Shown piece by piece: positions 36,253 through 48,620 of a DNA stretch of 64,000 nucleotides. The translations under genes were made by a program, and so were the position numbers. A model generated the notes under the pieces. That model saw only the letters and a program-made list of their open reading frames with translations. It ran no database searches and was not told the origin of the DNA. The DNA is from Sipunculus nudus (lineage: Eukaryota; Annelida; Sipuncula; Golfingiida; Sipunculidae), in contig CM049307.1 in the NCBI GenBank assembly GCA_026874595.1, positions 2,627,579 to 2,691,578 on the forward strand. Direction: 5' to 3'. Every line of letters starts with the position of its first letter. The first letter of the stretch is position 1.

Positions 36253-37180
36253 TTTCCTGAGTTAAGACAAAAAGTAACGTTATTCTGTTGGGGAAAATAA
36301 TAATTATTACATCCACGGTTTACTTACGTGTATTCGTGCAGCAGGTTTTAATACCGAGTCTGGTTTTACTCGAAAAACTCGTCTCCACGTCTGTCAGCGG
36401 GAGAATCATAACTTCCGGTAGGGGATTTCCAAACGGCTATGTGTAAAACTCGGAAGTCCGAAGTCGGAAGCAAGGATTTTTTTAAAATAAAGCAATGTTC
36501 GAAGCATAATTAAAAAGATACAACATCAATAGAAGTACCATTTTCTTTTTATTGATAGAATAAGGTCTTTTCTATCATTATGTAAAAAATCAAAGTTATC
36601 CATCCGAAGTTATAGACTATTTCTTGCTCGGTAATGTGTAACATGTGTAAAACTAGGAAGCCAGTAATGGCTAATGCACTGGTCATCATGTCGTCAGCAA
36701 ACGTGTCAAGCATTTTCAGTTTCTTCAATATCACATATTTTTCATAAACTCAGTTTGTTTTGTAACATTAATTATGCTGTTTTTTATAATATATTATATT
36801 GATATTTTATTTCATTTTGTGAAACAAGATTATATAATTACTCAATTAATATTAATCAATATTTTCGCTGTTACCGTATTTTTTGTTTGTGGAAACATGA
36901 AAAAAAATAAAGATTTGATAATATTTTAAAAATTACCCTGATAATATCATAGAGACTTAAACAGATAATTTGACAGAACCACAAAACGTCCAGTAAATGT
37001 TTTAAAAAGGGTGTTTCAAACAAAATATTTTATTTATCATGTATCAATTGAAAAACCTTTTCCTCTTCCATTGACCAGAACATTTAATCATGATTATGAA
37101 TCTCTTAAACTCTCATCTATTATGTAATACTTTTTATGCCAAATTATATTTTACATTTCATGGTCAGGTTGCACACTTTG

Positions 37181-37184
<4 letters not shown>

Positions 37185-37238
<54 letters not shown>
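37185..37238. repeat. (AT)n microsatellite
   Basis: Continuous AT dinucleotides within the 3.6-kb element. Confidence 0.95.
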
Positions 37239-37241
<3 letters not shown>

Positions 37242-37623
37242 TCACATTGCAATGTGATATTTTCCCCTATATGTTTCTGCTGTAAATGGAACCTGTTTCA
37301 ATTCATGTTTTGAAATTCTGCCCAAATAGCATAATATACATGATGATTTACAAAAATTTGTTTGCTACTGATTTCATCAGACGTATCCTGCAAAATTAAA
37401 AATAAACACAAACATTAACAATACCTTGACAGAAAAAAATACACAATGCATGTGTAAATAGATATGATCCCGATTGTAACATCTTACAATTATATAAAAA
37501 ACAATAGTTTCTGTTTTTGCAGAACGATTAAATATATAATCGATATTTTTCATGCAGTTAGGTACAATATTTATCAAGTTAATGTTCTGAAAATTTGCAA
37601 AACCACAGGACACAAACATTTAT

Positions 37624-37627
<4 letters not shown>

Positions 37628-37674
<47 letters not shown>
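37628..37674. repeat. (AT)n microsatellite
   Basis: Continuous AT dinucleotides within the 3.6-kb element. Confidence 0.95.
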
Positions 37675-37678
<4 letters not shown>

Positions 37679-39550
37679 AAAATACGTCAACTAAAAATCA
37701 ATAAAACATCAAACAAAACATTATGCATAGCCAAAAAAGTTCAGTAAATGTTTAAAAATAAATTGTTACAGAGCAAATGTTATAGATATAAAAAATTCTG
37801 TTTAATTATAGAACCTGATACCAGCAATTATATTAAGTCCGGAGAGAAGGAGGTCCGAAAGCGCACGGTACTTCTGTATCGAGAATTCCGATTATAGTCC
37901 GGTTAATTTTGTTTCTGAGCATAAAAATATAAGAGTCAAATAAAAATAGTGAGTAAACACGGAATATTCAGATGCATATATTTTTATATAAAGATAACAA
38001 ATTACTATACAGCAACAGTAGAATGGGAAAAATTAATATTTGTAATTGAAATATTTATCTTAGCGGTAAATATCTAACTTATATCCGGTTTGGTTCCATT
38101 ATTGCATGGTGTCATCATTTGTATGTGGAATTTCAAGGAATGAATCATAAAGATGAGCAACAGGTTCAGTAAAAATGCCTATATCCCGTAGCATCTTTAA
38201 GACACCATGCAGGTCACCTCTAGACAGACTTTTACGTGAAGCCCCAGATGTCTTACGTGTCGATAAAGATTCTATATGGTTATTTATTAAAGATTTTACA
38301 TTCAAAATTGTAATTTCTTATCGAGATCCTTGTAATCGTATACAGTAATCCGAAGTTGAAGGGAGCACATTCTGTTTACATGCCCTTATCATTCACATAT
38401 TATAACGTATGAGAGTGAAATCAGTTGCATATATACTTTAAAATATTATTAAATATCCATTTATTTGAAGTTGAAATGTGATGTTGAAACATCAGGAGTG
38501 AATTTCAATATATAAATATCAAGATTGAAAAAATTTGAAAAAAGAGTTAAAACTTGAAAAAAGAATTGATTTTAGTTTAAAAAAATGATTTGCTTAAATA
38601 TACAAATCTATAGGATTTTATAATCACACATGTATTAATATGTTATATATTACCTGGACTGTTGTATCCCTTTTCTAAGATATATTTTAATTTTTTATTA
38701 AATATCGTAGAACTCTAACATATTGAAGGACATTTCGTTTTGTATATGATACATGTATGTTTTTTCCAGCGATGACCTACTGGGATATATTGAATTTTCA
38801 TATTTGTTCAACGTATGGAAAATATATTACTTTTTTTATTTTGAATGACATCATAATTTATAACTGTATTTAAAATGCCGTATTAGGGTTTATTATACCA
38901 TATTTATTATTCAGTGGTGCATCCATAGAGGGCGCAAGCATAACACCGAGGAATCCCCCCCCCCCCCCCATCGCAGTACCGTGTGAGTCATACACGGTCT
39001 CCCCACAGAGCTCAGCTCGGGGTGGGATCGACCATGAAAAATCTCACGGCTCCTCGGCTGATACTCAGACTCGCGCACTGTGCTCTGCTGTCCGAGTCTG
39101 CATGTGCGCTCTCAAAACACTCAAGTCGGTAAAATGCAAAGATTGTCATAAGACTTTAACATATCAATTATTTTACAACGAGTACTACATTTAAGTAATA
39201 ATAGTGACATTTTGCAAGTTATAAATGTATAGACGCGCATTTCATCATTGACATTAACATGTTACGAACTTTTGAATATTTGGACTTTCCAATTTATACC
39301 GTAATGTTATAGAAATATAAATATTAAAGCCCAACAACCTGAAGTTTGAATACATTGTCCCAATACATGTAGGTGTATAGTTGCGGAACAGAAAATCTTC
39401 ATAATCTTTCGTTTAAGGTGCCTCAAAATGTCCTCTTTACATTGCATATTTTAAAAATTAACCCCTTCCCATACCATCCCCATGTTAATATAAATAATTT
39501 TTACAAAACATAGCTCTAGATAGGGTGAAATATATGACGTGAAAATACCA

Positions 39551-39551
39551 T

Positions 39552-39612
<61 letters not shown>
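39551..39612. repeat. (AC)n(AT)n microsatellite
   Basis: A short CA run leading into about 52 bp of AT dinucleotides. Confidence 0.95.
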
Positions 39613-39614
<2 letters not shown>

Positions 39615-40421
39615 TGTATTAAATTTACAAATAAAAAAATTAAGAACTTATAGTTTTCCTATTATGTATCATGTTTTGTGTTATTCACGCATTAAAAGCA
39701 AAATCATGCATAAGCAATTTTAATATATGCATGCAACTATAATTATAATGAAACTGCATTTGGGCTGTGGCTCTTAACTGACCACAAGTTAACCAGTGCG
39801 TCTCTGTGACTTCCGAGTTATACACATTGGATAACATCCCAGCACTTCTGACTGACTTCCGAGATTGCTTCCGAGCACAAAATCGTCCATAACGTTCAGA
39901 TTAAAGAATGGATAACTATTATTCTTCACAGAATGATAATAAAGATCTTATTCTATCGGGGGAAAAGCAAAACGGTATTGAAGCGTTAGCATTTTGTATA
40001 TGCTTTAAATTGCATTATTTATAAAACGATTCCTTGGTTTCCGGCGTCCGGCTTCCGACTTCCAAGTTTACATATATGACCGCGCCATGACACCTTCACT
40101 TTTGAATGAGAAGTACCGCTTCACGTGAATCGGAGCCACAGTGATGAAAGAAGGTAATAAATTTAATTATTTTTGTGTAACAACATTTTTTCTTCGATAT
40201 TAAGCACATATAATACGACTTTATTAGCCTGTGATGCCAAATAATACCAGACAGGAAATATTTTGATCCGACCCTTAGAATGGGCGTTCTGTTGTGACTG
40301 TCATCATGACTCCAGGCCCTATCAGTTTATTTCAGAAGGCCTGAGTGTCATGTTGTCATGGCTAAAAGTTTTGCCGTGTAGATAATTATACATACAAGAA
40401 AAGAAAGCTTCACTTTCTAGT

Positions 40422-40640
40422 TTAAAGAAATAGCAAGTATCTTCTGTAATTTATAATTGACTCCCTGATAATTTCAGCTTTGACAGGCTTCTTTCCTTGG
40501 AGCTCTGCATGTTTATGATGCAAAGAGTTAATCACAGAGTAAAACAAACTGTGGCCATCCCCATCAGATTTTAGGATTTCCATCCCAGCCGCCACTAATG
40601 CAAGAATCAAAATCATACCGGTTGCTTTTCTAGATAACAC
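40422..40640 (-). pseudogene. OTU-protease-like fragment, N-terminal half, Ser for Cys
   Basis: The minus strand encodes ILKSDGDGHSLFYSVINSLH followed by AEIIRESIINYRRY. In OTU proteases the DGDGxC box carries the nucleophile Cys; here the codon is AGT (Ser), one base from TGT (Cys). The His-containing half lies about 4 kb further along the same strand, beyond the 3.6-kb inverted-repeat element. With the missing Cys and broken frames I call it a pseudogene or TE relic. A substrate-binding but inactive host protein with introns is the alternative; I could not place splice sites with confidence. Confidence 0.5.
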
Positions 40641-43015
40641 AAAGAGTATTTTTCATGTCACTAACATAATTAGTTCAGTTCATGGTCTTTGCATACCTGT
40701 CAGGTTGTTGTGAGATCCCTCGAGCCTAAATCCCACATGAATGAGTTACACAAGGTGCAGGTTGTAATTACTCGAGTGGGACTCACTTCACCTCACATTT
40801 GTGATAGAAAAACTTAATAAATTCTCCATGAAGACAGAAATAAGCTGACTTAAAATATGCATTTTCCAAGAAGCTGTCCATTACACATAAGCAGGCAAGT
40901 CCTCATGTCCCTACTGAGAGTCTTTCCAGCTTAAAATGAGGTAAATATCAAACAAATAAAAACACAGCTTCCACCCTGGAGAGCTGCCTTAGAACCATCA
41001 TACTCAATAATATTGGGTCTTTTATTATATTATGTTTTAAATATGCCTGTAGCCATCACTAAAACTTGATAAGCACACAACACACTCAAAGGAAGGCCCT
41101 TCAAATGAGAAGTCACGTTGTTTTATTACATCACCATGCTGCCACCAAGGGGCAGATACAGATGTGCCGGACTTGTCGATATAGAGAGACATCTGGTGGC
41201 GATAGTGTGAACCAATTACATGAACTTCTGTATGGTCATGTTGTAACACCATTCCTTTCCTTTTTAAATAGATGAAAATACTTTAACAGAAATTTTTAGT
41301 GTTAGGGGGTTTTGCTTAAGACAACGGTACTATGTCAAGCTAGAGATGCTTCGTTAAGACTTATGAATTAAATCCAGAGTTAAATAAACATAAAAAATAG
41401 TGGAACAAAAGTATGAACTAAATGTCTTTAGTTCTATCCACTTAATCTCAAGAAATTTTGTTAAAACAATATCGCCTTGTGTATCATATCTGTTTATTTT
41501 ATCTTGGTCTTATGACATATCAGAACTGTTCAATATTTATTTTGATATAATATAATCACCACATTTGTAATTTGCGAACGCGTTTTGGTCTGTCAGTGAT
41601 TTGAGGAGTCCTAATTATCGTTCCCAGTTTTCTCTGCGGCCTGGGGTGATTCTACATGAGGTGACTCCCATCCGGATGGAGCATCATCGGGTTCGCTGGT
41701 TTTCCTTCGATACACTGTGTTTCTGCGCAGGGTCCCGGGTCCTGTTTCTACCTCACAAGAACGCTCATCGAGTCTCCAGAGAAATTTAACTTTGTCCGGG
41801 GTTTCTTTCCAATCGTCATTGGCTTTAATCGAACTGTTTCATTCAGGTAACAGTGTTAAGTAATTGGCGTTCCTGTAAATATAACGTTCACTGCGTCTGT
41901 TCAACAGGTATTTGTTTTTATTCTTTTTGACCTAACAAGTAACCGACCGGGTTGCCTGTGGTGAAGTAGAGTTGGTGTGTTGTCTGACAGAGCACTCATA
42001 TATTGACACTCAGGTACACAACAAAACACAAGGCAGTGGCCAAGCAACAAAGAATAAATTTAAAGAATTTACAGAATTCAGAACCACCTATACAAGATAA
42101 GGTTCCCAGCCTGTTACGCATTACATGAAATACTCTGGTTGTACACAGAAAAAACTCAATCAATCAATCAGTTAAATAGAGAGTCCGGTTAAACAGACTC
42201 TAGACGTCCTGAACTGGGATTACGGGAAGCCGACTGGCGACACAGCATGGACCCCGTTACGGTACCTTACCCCGACTGGTGGCTGGCTGGCCTTTGGACA
42301 CCGAAGGCTGAATGGCCACCCTGTCTATGCGATCCTTATAACTACTCTACTACCCTGAAGGCTCATCTATACTCATAAGTCTCATACAATGCCAAGGACC
42401 AATGACATAAAAAGAATGACATAACATGACATGGAGCACCGGGAACCCCCATTGAATACTCCCAGTCTCAACGTAGCTTCTATCCCAGGTTGTGACAAAT
42501 GAAGTGCTCCTTTTACTCCAGAACTGATACTCATGGGGGTTACATTACGATTTCCTTTGATAATCCGTCCAAACATGTGCATAAATTTTTAAGCAAAAGT
42601 TTATTTTATTATATCCTATGGTCCCAATATTATGAAAAGTAATATTGGTAGTTGACACAAAGTGAAATTTTGGAGAAATTACCTGTTTATCAGAAGAAGG
42701 CTAGGCGAAAGGAAGGGGGAAACATGGTATGGTCAATCAACTAACCTTCCGAATTACTTTAGTCCTAGGACCATAAAATAACTGCTACATAAGACATATA
42801 ATTTTTTTATTTGAAAGACAACACCTAAAAACGGTTACGTCCAATTGAAAAAATGATTTTACATTTTAACATATTTCGTTTCCAAACTTTTATTTGAAAT
42901 AAATCGTTTATTTAAACAATCTCGAGTTGTTTGTGATTTATGTTTATTGGTGTTGGTAATTCATATTTGTATAGTGTTACAGGTGCTCTTTTTATTGTGT
43001 GACACGGGCGTAACT
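40641..43015. other. No gene recognised
   Basis: Mixed sequence. Moderately GC-rich parts at 41590-41860 and 42000-42540 could be exon, UTR or an LTR remnant, but no domain is readable. Confidence 0.45.
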
Positions 43016-43018
43016 CGT

Positions 43019-43505
43019 GTTGTGACACCCCCGCCGGGCCGTTTGTTGCATTCTCCGTAGTGGTTGAACTCTCGTTGTCATGTAAGCCTTGGGCTTTCAC
43101 GCCTGGTTTTGGGTCACGTGATGACTTTGGTATGTAGAGATCCACACGGCGATGTTCTTCTGGATGGTTCCTGAAACGCTTGTTTACTGTGTTGTGTAGG
43201 ATCCTTAAGACTGTTCGAGAAATGGAAAATTCTCGGCTCGGGGTGTGAAGGTATATAAAGGGGCTGTGTTTTAGAGCCAGGCAGAGAGCACAGAAGTTTT
43301 CCAGCGGACGCAGAAGCGTTTACTTTTTTCTATGTGATTGTATTGATTTGTTGTTATACCGCCGTTTTACTGTATAATTGTATTGATTTAGTGTATTGTT
43401 ATGTTAGGGTTGTTTTAAGAATAAATGATGGTTATTTGTTAACAAAAAACCACTGACTTCTTTATTCATTCCCCTAGACATTTCACGCAGCCTAGAGTTA
43501 CAGAA
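43019..43505 (+). mobile_element. LTR-like segment with TATA box and polyA signal
   Basis: It begins TGTGACACCCCCGCCGGG, has TATATAAAGG at 43252 followed by a GC-richer leader, and AATAAA at 43420, then runs to about GTTACA near 43502. This promoter plus polyA spacing is typical of an LTR. I found no second LTR and no matching 5-bp target duplication, so boundaries are uncertain. A host promoter is the alternative. Confidence 0.35.
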
Positions 43506-44905
43506 TCTGATTTTTTTATCTCCATTACACAATTTGTGTTCATCACTCATACGTGATCTGTTGATATAAGGTTCCGTAACAATAGGTAAAACCAGGCAGC
43601 ATCCTGAAGTTATGGTCAATTTTATAAATCTTTCGGGCAACTTTGAAGCACAAAATATATACGTATATATATATATATGTATATATATTGTTTGTTTCAG
43701 ATTAACTGCCACCTTATTATTGCACCTAGAGGTGTTCTCGTCCTGTTATGTTCATCATTTGGAGGTGATCTCTTAGGTTTATCACGTGTCTGCCGTTATC
43801 TTGGGTATATAGAACATATAGCGTCAGTTGAACAATAACCAAATATTATAAGACAGCAGTATCATATATTTTCCGTTGTACATCATAAATTATGAATCAA
43901 GCATAACATATTAATATTTGTGGTAGATTGTTATTGTTTATTGTATGTATTTGTTTTGAATTGTTTGCAGGCTCACCATGTAATAGCGTCTACGTGCGTA
44001 GAGCACGGTGCATATTATAATAACGTGTTAGCACACACTTTTGGAGCTTTCCGTCACCTTACAACTGCCTTGAGACGCATGTATTTCATATAAATACCAA
44101 ATACAAACCGTCTTGTTCAGCAATAAAAGAGGAGTAAGATGGTGCTTATTTTTACCACCATAAGACTAGTATCAAAGAAGAAACAGTCGCTTTTGAGACC
44201 ATACCCTATAACTGATTTTCAAGTGAATGGCTTGAAAAATTGTGCGCGGTCCCCCCTCCCAGTTTCGGCTATAAATATGTTTTCCCTCATTCAACTCATA
44301 AACATGTCCCCATTTACTTCACTACTATTCATACTGTATTTTTGGAGGTGTAATTCATAGATATGTAACATGTGTCGTACGGTTTCAGTAAATTGGCGGG
44401 GGAGTGTTATGAACTCTGTGCTCTAAAGTAAGTGCTCTTTAAATAATGTGTATTATGCCATGATTATTGTAGTTCCATTGTCTACAGAGGCATCAGAACC
44501 ACCATACACAATAATCCTATACCTAATAATACTCAGTTGTTATACATAGTTGTTAGAGTTTGCTAATTTACCACCAGGTGGGTTGTCACGGTTATGATCA
44601 AGCCAGGTCTATATCATCTCCGGACTTAAGGTTTCCATAGTATTGTCCTGGTATCAATGTGGACTGAGCAACACCTGAAAAAAAGGAAAGATTATGCCTT
44701 AAAATTCCCAAGTAGTGTACCAGACACGTTTAACCGTTAGAATATTGCCACCTATTGCTCCACAGAAGGATATTAAAGACTTTACAGCCCCAACATTCGC
44801 AAACCTAGTAACTTAACTGATCTCTTTAACAATAATAAATACCTGATGAAAACAAGGGTAACGACTTATATGAGGGAAAGTCTACACTACATTACGGGGC
44901 CTTTA
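43506..44905. other. No gene recognised
   Basis: AT-rich sequence with a short AT-rich palindromic run near 43657-43688. No coding signal. Confidence 0.5.
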
Positions 44906-45218
44906 CCCCTGCGAACTTAACAGTTATCTTGTAGAGCACTCTGACCCTGAGAACTTAATAGTCATCTTGTAAGAGCACTCTAACCCTGTGAACTTAACAG
45001 TCATCTTGTAAGAGCACTCTAACCCTGAGAACTTAACAGTCATTTTGTAAGAGCACTCTACCCCTGTGAACTTAACAGTCATTTTGTAAGAGCACTCTGA
45101 CCCTGAGAACTTAACAGTCATCTTGTAAGAGCACTCTAACCCTGTGAACTTAACAGTCATCTTGTAAGAGCACTCTAACCCTGTGAACTTAACAGTCATC
45201 TTGTAAGAGCACTCTAAC
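44906..45218 (-). repeat. 39-bp tandem array, about eight copies
   Basis: The plus-strand unit is GTCATCTTGTAAGAGCACTC then TAACCCTGTGAACTTAACA. The 39-bp length keeps one minus frame open as a 13-residue repeat (MTVKFTGLECSYK). The units end without a unique N- or C-terminal extension, so I treat it as a minisatellite. Confidence 0.9.
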
Positions 45219-48200
45219 CAGTTACTTCAATATGTACATCAAATGAGGCTGCATTGAGTAAAATTTTACTGAATTGGTATGGTACTTACCAGGCTTACCA
45301 CTGCCCAAGCGTTGTACTGTTTGGATCATAGTATGCCACAATCGACCTCCGCACGATCCGCCACTCGCGGTTCCCAGCAAGCCGCTGTTGGTCGGTCTCT
45401 TCTTGACATGTTCGTCCATAGCTAAACCAAGCCACAGAACCAAACACTTGTGGATGCAGGCAGATTGATGTCAAAAGAGAACTTCTGAATATATGAATAA
45501 CAGTCCATGATTTATTCGAGTCCATGATCAGTGTACATGGTGCTTGAGAAATAGATATCCAATGCAGAACGCCGGTTATACCCTTCTTCAAATTAGTTAG
45601 CCATCAAGCCTAACTTTAAATGGCCGGTCTGCCATGCAGGTATCAAGCGCTTCCCTCTTCTGAGAGAACCTTTTGCTAACTGATTTAACAGTAGTGGCCA
45701 GGGTGCCTTGGCAATACCAATCAAAACAGCAAATCCTGAATCCAAAGTTAGAAATACGTCACTCTTTTAGGTATAATAAATTTACAGCCTTAATTGCTCC
45801 ATATGTATGGCCATTTAAGGTGATACAACTGATTAAACAGTGGATATACAAGTAGAATAGACCCGTTCATACTATAAAAAGATGTGCAAGTAAAGTCCAA
45901 TACTAGGCTGTATGAACCCTGGCAAGTACGACTGCACCACACATAGCGGTGCAATAAATTACATGTAAGATTAATCCATATATTATCTATTGTTATATTA
46001 CAATGCATTCCTTATGCTGTAAGATGATAATGTTACAAAACTTTTTAATTTATATTCATTCTATAAAAAAATTGTTTGAGCATTTACATACACACACAAA
46101 CACACACGCACGCTGATTGATTCTGAATCGTCCTTTAGCGGTTGACTTATTGTTCACATGAAGTTCTCCTGAGGTTCACACTCGGATGATATTTTCCAGT
46201 ATATATAAACATATGTGTTTATATGGGTGTGTATAGCTGTGTGTGACACAGCGTTCATTTGTGTGATCCCTTATGTTGCTTTTATAAAGATCTGAAACGC
46301 AATTTGACACCATGAACTCATGAATGGACACATTTTATTAATGAAAACGAAAGGACACTTAAATTACGCTCTTGGTCATAACCATCCCATACGCAGATGT
46401 TTAAATGCACAATGAAACCTTATAAGAACACGTATTCAAGTGGAAACTGGAAGAACTGCGCCGATGGTTTTATCCTATACAGGGCACGATCGTGTATCCT
46501 CGGTTCTATCGACCTTACCAGGGTCTTTGTTAGGTCGTGTGATCACGCGATGATAGGAACATTAACAAGCTGGACCTCGGATCTACCACCCCAGGTGACA
46601 CGTGATCCCGGGAATAAATCTGACAAAACAATACGCCAAACACCGGTGAAGCACAGGAGTCAAACGAGCCCTACTTTTGCAAAAAAAAAAGAAGCTAAAC
46701 CACTGTGTTCGTATGAAAAAAAAACACCCCTTCTTCTTCTAAACCACTCTTTAAAGGTCTGCAGATAATCCACCCAACTCAAAAGCTGATATATTTGTCG
46801 GACCAAATGACTCAATTTATCAGTTAAGGTAATTAGCCGAAGGATAAATCTCATCACAACCTCCGAGACAAACCGAGACAAACTTGTATATCTTCCTGAA
46901 AGGTAATGGTAATGGCCGGGTTGTTGATACTCTGTTATACGTTGTTCAAGGTCAAGTTTAAAGGGGCCCAATCACCTCAATAAATCTGACCTTTATAGAC
47001 TAAGGTAATCCCTTGGAGCTTTCATAGAAATAGACCAGAAAACGTAGATATCACCGCACACAGGCTACTTGTTTTGTGTTTATAAACGTGTTTATAACAA
47101 GTGGGGGCCCGCCAAAATAATCAAAACAAATTCAATAATGGCATCTGGCAGCAAGTCAGATAGCCCAGAGCTTTGCAAATGGCGTTTGGCAGCAAGTGAC
47201 CTTTCTACCTCCGCATATATGCAAACTACCACCTTAGGTTTCATGTTTTTCCTGTTTTTCAACATTGCTTGTTAAAAAAACATGTTGTTGATAAACAAGG
47301 TCATACATCCTTTACGAAGGCCTTTTAAGAACTTTTCACAATCAAAATTACCCGTAGATCATTAATATATACACAGCGGAAGCTGGAAATCACAGTCATT
47401 CGTTTTCAAAAGGGAGGTGACTGGGCACCTTCAATGCTGTTCACTGTTTTGTGCCCAGTCCTTCCTATATCTCTAACAGGACAAAAATGTTTTATTGGGA
47501 TAATATGACTTCTTTGGACGTACATACATTATAGTTTGTGATCGATTATTCAAAAATTCAATCGATTTAATCGTTTATGAAAGAAAACAAATAATCATCG
47601 ATTTAATTGATTAACTGGAACACCACTAATACATATATTTATTTATGTGACGGGGCTCATATGGCACACACATTGGTGGAATATACAACTGGGGACAGTG
47701 ACAAACGTGCATGGCTTTATTTCTGAATGAAGCATACAGAAGTATATAAATGAGGGACATGCTGTCCTCAAGTTCGAATTCCAGAGTTATACTTATACTA
47801 TAATTGTATAATTGTAGTGCAGTATACGGACTTATACGACATTAAAACAACTATTATGTACATGCGACATGGCATAAAATATACAGAGTTACATGACAAT
47901 ATTACATCAATTAATATCGTGGCCAAAAGGCCTAACAACGTGCGCCATGGCCGAAACGGGCATTATAACTTTAATTTATTACGTAACTCAAGTTCATAGA
48001 AAATGACAACCAATGCTCATTTAGAATTATTGACACAAAATTACTATTCTATTTTATAATAGACGAAGTATGAATAAATAACACGCTCACCTGAAAAAAG
48101 CATACAGAAGCATATAAATGACGGACGGTTCTGTTCTCAGTTTCGAATGCCAGAGTGGCATCACCTGGAATTATATTATTAAATGAACCAATTAAACGAA

Positions 48201-48480
48201 GAGTTACAAGAATAACAATGCCTGACTAGTAGTAAACAAGTATTAAATAACGGACTACGAACTGGAAAGTGAAGAGGTTCTGGAATAATAACGGGCTATA
48301 AACATAAGCAGATATGGGTACAGGCTACCGCTATATATACATGTATATGTATAAATATTGAAAGTGAGTATGCACTTTGTGAGATATTGTTATGTCGATA
48401 TACACAAGTTGTATCCGGCCAATGTGACATTTAATCTGATATTTTTCGAGCTACCATCATTTGCCTTACATTACAATATA
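45219..48480. other. No gene recognised; upstream flank of receptor 3
   Basis: Short overlapping frames on both strands at 45222-45591 lack any recognisable domain. A ~65-bp phrase (GCATACAGAAG(T/C)ATATAAATGA) occurs at 47728 and again at about 48099; the second copy is ~500 bp upstream of receptor 3. Its TATATAAAT/CATATAAAT could act as a TATA box, which is unproven. Confidence 0.4.
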
Positions 48481-48620
48481 TCAGATAAACCGTCCATGTT
48501 AACACATGACATGCATCTCGTGCCGTTTAAACTCCAACAGCGGAAGGTGACGCTCCAATTAATAGCCATATTACATGAGGCTCCGAGGAAACTAGCGTGC
48601 TTGTGTCGTGGCCATCAGCT

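Larger units (their letters stand above)
36441..40074. mobile_element. 3.6-kb element with long diverged terminal inverted repeats
   Basis: The left end (from 36441) reads TGTGTAAAACTCGGAAGTCC. The right end (to about 40074) reads GGCTTCCGACTTCCAAGTTT. Inverted homology continues inward about 250-290 bp (36441-36690 against 39790-40074), including a GATAGAATAAG block matching CTTATTCTATC at 39948. TA flanks both ends, which would fit a TA-target element. It contains AT microsatellites and no transposase I can read. It separates the two OTU-like pieces. Divergence between the arms suggests an old insertion. Confidence 0.6.

Noticed and set aside
44924-45199. Minus-strand 13-residue repeat protein
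   Set aside because: A 39-bp minisatellite with no unique termini or signal.
45222-45591. Overlapping frames that looked like possible exons
   Set aside because: Neither strand shows a recognisable domain or convincing splice sites; left as unassigned.
48597-48620. Eight-codon N-terminal extension of receptor 3
   Set aside because: It begins with GTG; the ATG at 48621 has a good context and places the hydrophobic signal peptide correctly.
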